From Cruorifilaria tuberocauda (lineage: Eukaryota > Nematoda > Chromadorea > Rhabditida > Onchocercidae), in assembly GCA_013365365.1 (NCBI GenBank), contig JABVXU010001006.1, positions 1 through 12,325 on the forward strand: a stretch of DNA of 12,325 nucleotides, written 5' to 3'. The translations under genes and the position numbers were made by a program. Shown here piece after piece: positions 7,896 to 12,325 of the stretch. The notes below the pieces were generated by a model. It made no database searches. It was given only the letters and a program-made list of their open reading frames with translations, and was not told the origin of the DNA. The first letter of the stretch is position 1. Each line of letters starts with the position of its first letter.

Positions 7896-8480
7896 ATGAG
7901 AAAAACATGAAATAAAAAAAAGTGAGAACATGCAAAAATTATCATAAAAAGTTGATTAAAAAATAAGAAAAAGAGAAAATGTTTGAAAAAAAAACAATTA
8001 TATAAATAAAATTTTATGTAAAATATATAAAATAAAATTAAAACAAGAAAATTTTTTAAAAAAATTAAAAAAACGAAAATTTGAATAAAATTTAAACAAA
8101 AATTATAGAATAAAGTTAAATATATAAAATAAAATTTAAACAAAAAAAAAGGAAATTTTCTTGAAATGCAATCGAAAAATGCATGACATCTACTTATCAA
8201 AAAAAATTTTTTTTCACTTTCTTCCCTTTTTTTTTAAATTATCTTTTAACTGAAAAAGAAAAAACGATTTATTTCCAATGTAACAAAAAAAAAATAAAAA
8301 AAAACTGAAAAAAGAAAAGATAAAAAAAATTGAGTGAAAATTTCAAAATTTAGGACAAATACATAAATGTGTGAAAGGAAAAAACATTGAAAAATATTTA
8401 TTTCGAACAAAAGCAAAAAAAAAAAACAAAAAAAATTTACGAAAGTATTTAAAAAAAAAAAAAGAAAACTAGAAAAAAGA
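7896..8480. other. Strand-skewed A-rich block
   Basis: Over about 580 bp the plus strand is dominated by A with G as AAAAAG and GAAAAA runs, while T and C are scarce. Neighbouring regions are A/T balanced or T-rich. The minus-strand open frames here (7889-8200 and 8246-8551) are Phe/Leu-rich products of T runs and are not credible genes. Confidence 0.7.
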
Positions 8481-8673
8481 GAAAGTAACAAAATTTTATA
8501 GTTTTTTTTTTCTTTCATTCTAAAATATTTTATCGTTCTTTTTTTTCGCATTTTTGTTTTATCATTATCATTTTTATCATCACTTATCTTTTCCTCATTT
8601 TAAAGTAAGCATTTTTGAAGTGAAAAAAATTTTTTTTTTGAATTACAATAGCTATAATGGATAAAGTATGTGT

Positions 8674-8694
8674 AAGTTGAATTTTCATCAACTT
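8674..8694. repeat. Small hairpin, 7 bp stem
   Basis: AAGTTGA (8674-8680) and TCAACTT (8688-8694) are perfectly complementary across a 7-base loop. No T tract or gene end gives it a terminator-like role. Confidence 0.5.
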
Positions 8695-8764
8695 GAAATT
8701 GCAAAAAAGAAAAGCGATGAAGAAGTAATAAGCTTTAGCTTCTTTTATATTTGAAACACTTTAG

Positions 8765-8786
8765 CTTCTTCTTCTTCTTCTTCTTC
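8765..8786. repeat. CTT trinucleotide microsatellite
   Basis: Seven CTT units. A nearby copy of TTTAGCTTCTT at about 8735 precedes the array, so the tract probably expanded from that kind of seed. Confidence 0.9.
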
Positions 8787-8815
8787 CTCATCATAGCTAT
8801 TAAATATTCTTAATA

Positions 8816-8838
8816 TTGAATTCATTTTATGAATTCAA
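8816..8838. repeat. Hairpin with perfect 9 bp stem
   Basis: TTGAATTCA (8816-8824) and TGAATTCAA (8830-8838) flank a 5-base loop. Each arm is itself an EcoRI-containing palindrome, so it could equally be read as a direct repeat of TGAATTCA. Confidence 0.7.
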
Positions 8839-9120
8839 TGATGAATTAATAATTTATGAAATGATAAATTGCTAATAAAAGTTAAATTTTAAAAGTTTAA
8901 AGTTTCTTTTTTTCCTTTCTGTTAAATAAATTTATTAAAAAATATATTTTGCTAATATTAATCTTACTGTATTAAATCAAAAATAAATCGATTATTAAAA
9001 CTAGAAGAGAAGAAAAGAATTTTCCAATTCTAATCTGTTTATATTTAATCTTTCCAAACTTATATATTTACTTTAGAGATGGATGAATTGAGCCAAATTC
9101 TCTTCTAAATATTATTCAAA

Positions 9121-9148
9121 GAGAGAAAGAGAGAGAGAGAGAGAGAGT
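9121..9148. repeat. GA dinucleotide microsatellite
   Basis: A run of GA units with one AAA interruption near its start. Confidence 0.9.
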
Positions 9149-9564
9149 TAAAAAGAAAAAAGATATAAATTTGATGAGGATCTGTTCGGAGAATTTAAGA
9201 GAATTGAATATTGTAATTAGTAATACTAAAACATCTGCATCCATTTATTCAATGTGATAAAAAATAAAAATTGTATTAAATAAAAGAATTGAAAAAAAGC
9301 TATAAATTAATTATACATTTTTTTTTTGATGGAATTAATTACTCGATTACTTATTAGCATACTATTACTTATTGATTTAGGAAAAAAGCTACTATAATAC
9401 TACAATACTAATATAATATAATTGTATTATAACAATTAATGTTTTTTGTTAATTAAGCAGTAAATTAAAATTTTAAATCGTAAAAATTGCACAATTAAAA
9501 AATATGAATTAATCGTAAAGTCATGAAATATAGATAAATAGAATTATCGATAGTATCAGTGGAT

Positions 9565-9780
9565 AATTTTACTTATCATCTACTAAATTTCGTCCATTTA
9601 TTGCTTGCTATCAAAATATTATTCGATTATTCTATTTATCATTTTGTTATCTTCTAAATTTCGTCCATTTCTTCCTTCGTAATATCAAAGTATCATTCGA
9701 TTATTCTATTTATCATTTCGTAATCTTCTAAATTTCGTCCATTTCTTCTTTCTTACAATCAATATAATAATCATTTTAAT
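9565..9780. repeat. TTCGTCC minisatellite, cluster 1 (three copies, 71-74 bp period)
   Basis: The core CTAAATTTCGTCCATTTCTT has its AAATTT at 9585, 9656 and 9730 (spacing 71 and 74). Between cores the units share TATCAAAGTATCATTCGATT and ATTCTATTTATCATTTCGT. The period is not a constant multiple of three and both strands have stops, so it is not a coding repeat. The same unit reappears at 11025-11352. Confidence 0.88.
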
Positions 9781-10040
9781 TTCCATTTTCAATATTAAAT
9801 ACAAATATGAATATAAGTATGTAAAGTACAAATAAACCTTAATTTATTTAAATAAATATTATGGGATGAATTTTTCGAATATCGCTTACCTTCAATTAAG
9901 TAATTAATTATCAAGTTGACATCTTTTCCAGTAAATGAATGATAAATGAATCATTGTTACACAGTGGTGAAAAGAAAGCCGACAAACTTTATTATCACTA
10001 ATAATCAGATCGATTAGTTATCATTCAACAGAGGTTAAAT

Positions 10041-10085
10041 GAGAGGGGAAAGGGAGAGAGAGAGAGAGAGAGGGAGAGAGGGAGG
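10041..10085. repeat. GA-rich microsatellite
   Basis: A purine-only tract of GA units with GGG and GGGG interruptions (GAGAGGGGAAAGGGAGAGAG at its start), 45 bp long. Confidence 0.9.
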
Positions 10086-10102
10086 TAAAGAAAGCAAAAG
10101 AG

Positions 10103-10134
10103 GGTAATTAGTAATACTTTTACTAATTATTACC
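10103..10134. repeat. Hairpin with bulged stem next to the GA tract
   Basis: GGTAATTAGTAA (10103-10114) pairs with TTACTAATTATTACC (10120-10134) apart from a three-base bulge, with a five-base loop. Confidence 0.6.
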
Positions 10135-11024
10135 ATCTCAATTTTTACTACTCATAATCATATTTCATTCTTCATTCTATAACTTTTAAATATATATCAT
10201 TCGCATCATTACTTATACTGTTATCACTATCACAATTAATACTACTCATTACTATCAATAGTATAAGTTATATTTCTGATAATTGGTTAATGTGTTCATC
10301 TTCTTATCGTGGTATTATAATTATTATCACTTCAACATCAACATATTATCACTTATGCATCCCTTCGTATATATATATATCTTTAAGTAACATTCTTATC
10401 ACTATCAATGTAATTGTTTACATGGCATCACTGATAAAAGAAGGCAGGATGTACGTATAAACAACGTTTATCTAAAATGTTTTGCTCTTTAAGCGTCGAT
10501 TTTCTAACCTTTAACCTTTTTGAATGATAAATGAAAAAAGAATTATCATTATTGATCGTTATAAACTATATCAATTTATCACTGAAAATATATTTATCCA
10601 ATTAATTTTTTAACCAATTAATTTAAAATATATTTTTAATTCCAATTAATTAATTTAAAATTTATGAAAAAAAGTTGAAAAAACGAAGCAACGAATAAAC
10701 CGAGTGATAAACAATAGATAATGATAAAGATCTAATCATTTTTGAATTATACAATCACTCAATACTTAATTTTTATAAACAATAAAAAAAGAAAATTCAT
10801 TATTTCTTTTTTTTTTTTAAAAGTACTATATTAAATTATTTTATTATTACTTATTTACATTTATTATTCGTTCTTACCTAATTTACTCTAATTAAGTAAT
10901 TACTAATTTTCTACAAACATTTAAAAACTTTTTTGCAACAAAAAAGACATTTCATTAATTAGTTTAATAGCATAAATGAATAGGAAAAAAAGAAACTTTA
11001 ACTTTTTGAAATTCCTTAAAAATT

Positions 11025-11352
11025 CTATTTATCATTTCATTATCTTCTTAATTTCGTCCATTCCTTCCTTCCTTCTTAGTATCAAAGTACCATTCAATAA
11101 TTTATCATTTTGTTATCTTTATCATTCAATAGTTCTACTTATCATTTTATCATCCTCTAAATTTCGTCCACATCTTCCTTCTTAGTATCAAATTATCATT
11201 TGAGTAATTCTACTTATCGTTATAATCTTCTAAATTTCGTCCATTTCTTCCTTCTTATTATCAAATTATCATTTAGATAATTCTATTTTTCATTTCGTTA
11301 TGTTCTAAATTTCGTCCAAGTCGTCTTTCTTACTATGATAATATCATTCGAT
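11025..11352. repeat. TTCGTCC minisatellite, cluster 2 (four copies)
   Basis: The core TTAATTTCGTCC or CTAAATTTCGTCC recurs with its landmark at 11049, 11159, 11232 and 11307 (spacing 110, 73 and 75). The 110 bp interval contains an extra partial unit: TTTATCATTTTGTTATC occurs twice in related form. Sequence matches cluster 1, about 1.3 kb away, in the same orientation. A plus-strand open frame at 10976-11185 runs through it by chance. Confidence 0.88.
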
Positions 11353-11664
11353 GTGCGTTTAATGTGCTTTCTTTCAACTTTTTATCCATTCTTTCCCACC
11401 AATCTTTTCTCTTTTTTCTTCAATTCCTCTCTTTTCCCACTCATAAATTTGTTAATTTCTTCAAAATAAGAAAGAAAAAAACTTTTCTTTGAAAAGTAAG
11501 TAATGTATTTTAAATAATTAACCTTAAAAGACCTAAATGTTTCGCAATATTTAAAATAACATAAAATTATTAAAAAGTTAAAATTAAATAGTTTTTTTCC
11601 TCTTACATTTAATTAATAACATTTACTTTTTATTGTTTACTTCGTTGTTTACTATAGCGTGTTC

Positions 11665-11831
11665 CTGTTTATTGTTTACTATTTACTATTCCATTTACTC
11701 TTTTCATTCTTATTTCAGATGATAAAATTTAATCTACTTTATTGTTTACTTTACATGTTATTGTTTACTGTTTACTATTTACTGTTTCAGTAAATCCTGT
11801 CATTCTTATTTCAGATGATAAAATTCAATCA
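11665..11831. repeat. Tandem duplication of about 96 bp with TTTACT-rich interior
   Basis: A 30 bp segment beginning CATTCTTATTTCAGATGATA occurs at 11705-11734 and 11801-11830 with one mismatch. Upstream of each lies ATTGTTTACT (11671 and 11760) and ACTATTTACT. The interior is a run of TTTACT/GTTTACT units. Each copy contains TTATTTCAG, an acceptor-like string on the plus strand, but no exon follows. Confidence 0.8.
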
Positions 11832-12325
11832 TTTAAATTTAAATAAAATACTTCTTTTTTCTTCTTTACACTTTTTTTTTCACTGTAATTTCATATTTGA
11901 CGAAAAATATTTAAATGAATTAATAATATACTAATTGATATTAATTATAACAATAGTATCTTTTTGTTATAACAAAAATTAATCAGTGATAAGACTGATA
12001 ACGAATTAGTAAATGAAACAAATCTTCGCTCTTGTTCCATCTCGAATATTATGACTAAATTGATAAATATTTTCATGAATAATTAAACTAATTATCATTC
12101 ATCATCTCAATCTAACTATTTCCCATCAATTCATCTATCTCAACAGAATCATTTTTGAGGGAAAATCAAAAGATCTTATCAATTACTTATCTTATCCCAA
12201 TCAAATCCATCAAATCAATCATTATTACAACTATACAACATTTCCCTTACTTTTTCAGATACTTTATTATTTAGTAAGTCTATTATTACGGGTAATAGGT
12301 GTACACTTACGTATACGTGTCTAAA

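Larger units (their letters stand above)
6850..12325. other. AT-rich region upstream of Eph exon A: intron or 5' flank
   Basis: This lies 5' of the first visible exon on the gene strand. It should contain or lead to the signal-peptide exon and promoter, but I find no convincing one. It consists of microsatellites, minisatellite arrays and homopolymer-rich sequence described separately, with AT-rich unique sequence between. Stretches such as 7351-7895, 8840-9120, 9150-9540 and 11836-12325 hold nothing I can assign. Confidence 0.6.

Noticed and set aside
7889..8551. Two minus-strand Phe/Leu-rich frames resembling hydrophobic proteins
   Set aside because: They come from T runs in the A-rich skewed block; codon content is simply homopolymer and no splice or start context supports them.
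10976..11185. Plus-strand 69-codon frame
   Set aside because: It crosses the TTCGTCC minisatellite, whose copies fall in different frames, so the frame is not maintained.
12305..12325. Consensus donor GTAAGT on the minus strand at the right edge as the end of the missing first exon
   Set aside because: In the phase needed to join exon A it has an in-frame TAG within five codons and would give Leu instead of the expected Val.
1..12325. CRISPR array, tRNA, rRNA, transposase or integron-like elements
   Set aside because: No regular spacer-repeat structure, cloverleaf, rRNA motif or transposase frame was seen. The repeats present are AT-rich mini- and microsatellites of eukaryotic type.

Overview
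This window looks like nuclear DNA from an animal and is extremely rich in A and T. Microsatellites, homopolymer runs and small tandem arrays dominate it. It has no bacterial features: no ribosome binding sites, operons or dense reading frames. The only clear coding content is four short exons on the minus strand. They splice cleanly, with matching phases and GT/AG ends, into the N-terminal ligand-binding domain of an Eph receptor tyrosine kinase. The retained motifs (VILLD, YVVCNV, NWLRTP, RDC, FPGNARSCKETF, AFRDSGACIS) resemble insect Eph as I remember it more than vertebrate Eph. An arthropod or another ecdysozoan is therefore my best guess, but the species cannot be read from the window.

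Layout from left to right. Positions 1-1555 are AT-rich and contain an ATC microsatellite, a two-strand open patch near 400-640 and a tandem array with a 70-73 bp period; no Eph exon was recognised there. Positions 1556-6849 hold the Eph exons in minus-strand order D (1556-1718), C (2148-2278), B (3316-3459) and A (6770-6849), separated by introns of 429, 1037 and 3310 bp. Positions 6850-12325 lie upstream of exon A on the gene strand and are either a further intron or 5' flank. This stretch carries AAT, GA and CTT microsatellites, a 32-36 bp array, a strongly A-rich block, two clusters of a shared TTCGTCC repeat of about 72 bp, and a 96 bp duplication. No convincing signal-peptide exon or promoter was found.

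The gene is incomplete at both ends. The exon or exons for the signal peptide, and the cysteine-rich, fibronectin III, transmembrane, kinase and SAM parts expected of an Eph receptor, are not visible. The protein would be a cell-surface receptor for membrane-bound ephrins. All four cysteines expected for the two disulfides of the ligand-binding domain are present, so the gene looks functional. I see no previously undescribed system. The most useful leads are the two related minisatellite clusters, the CT/GA hairpin in the large intron, the altered segment in exon C and the missing 5' exon.
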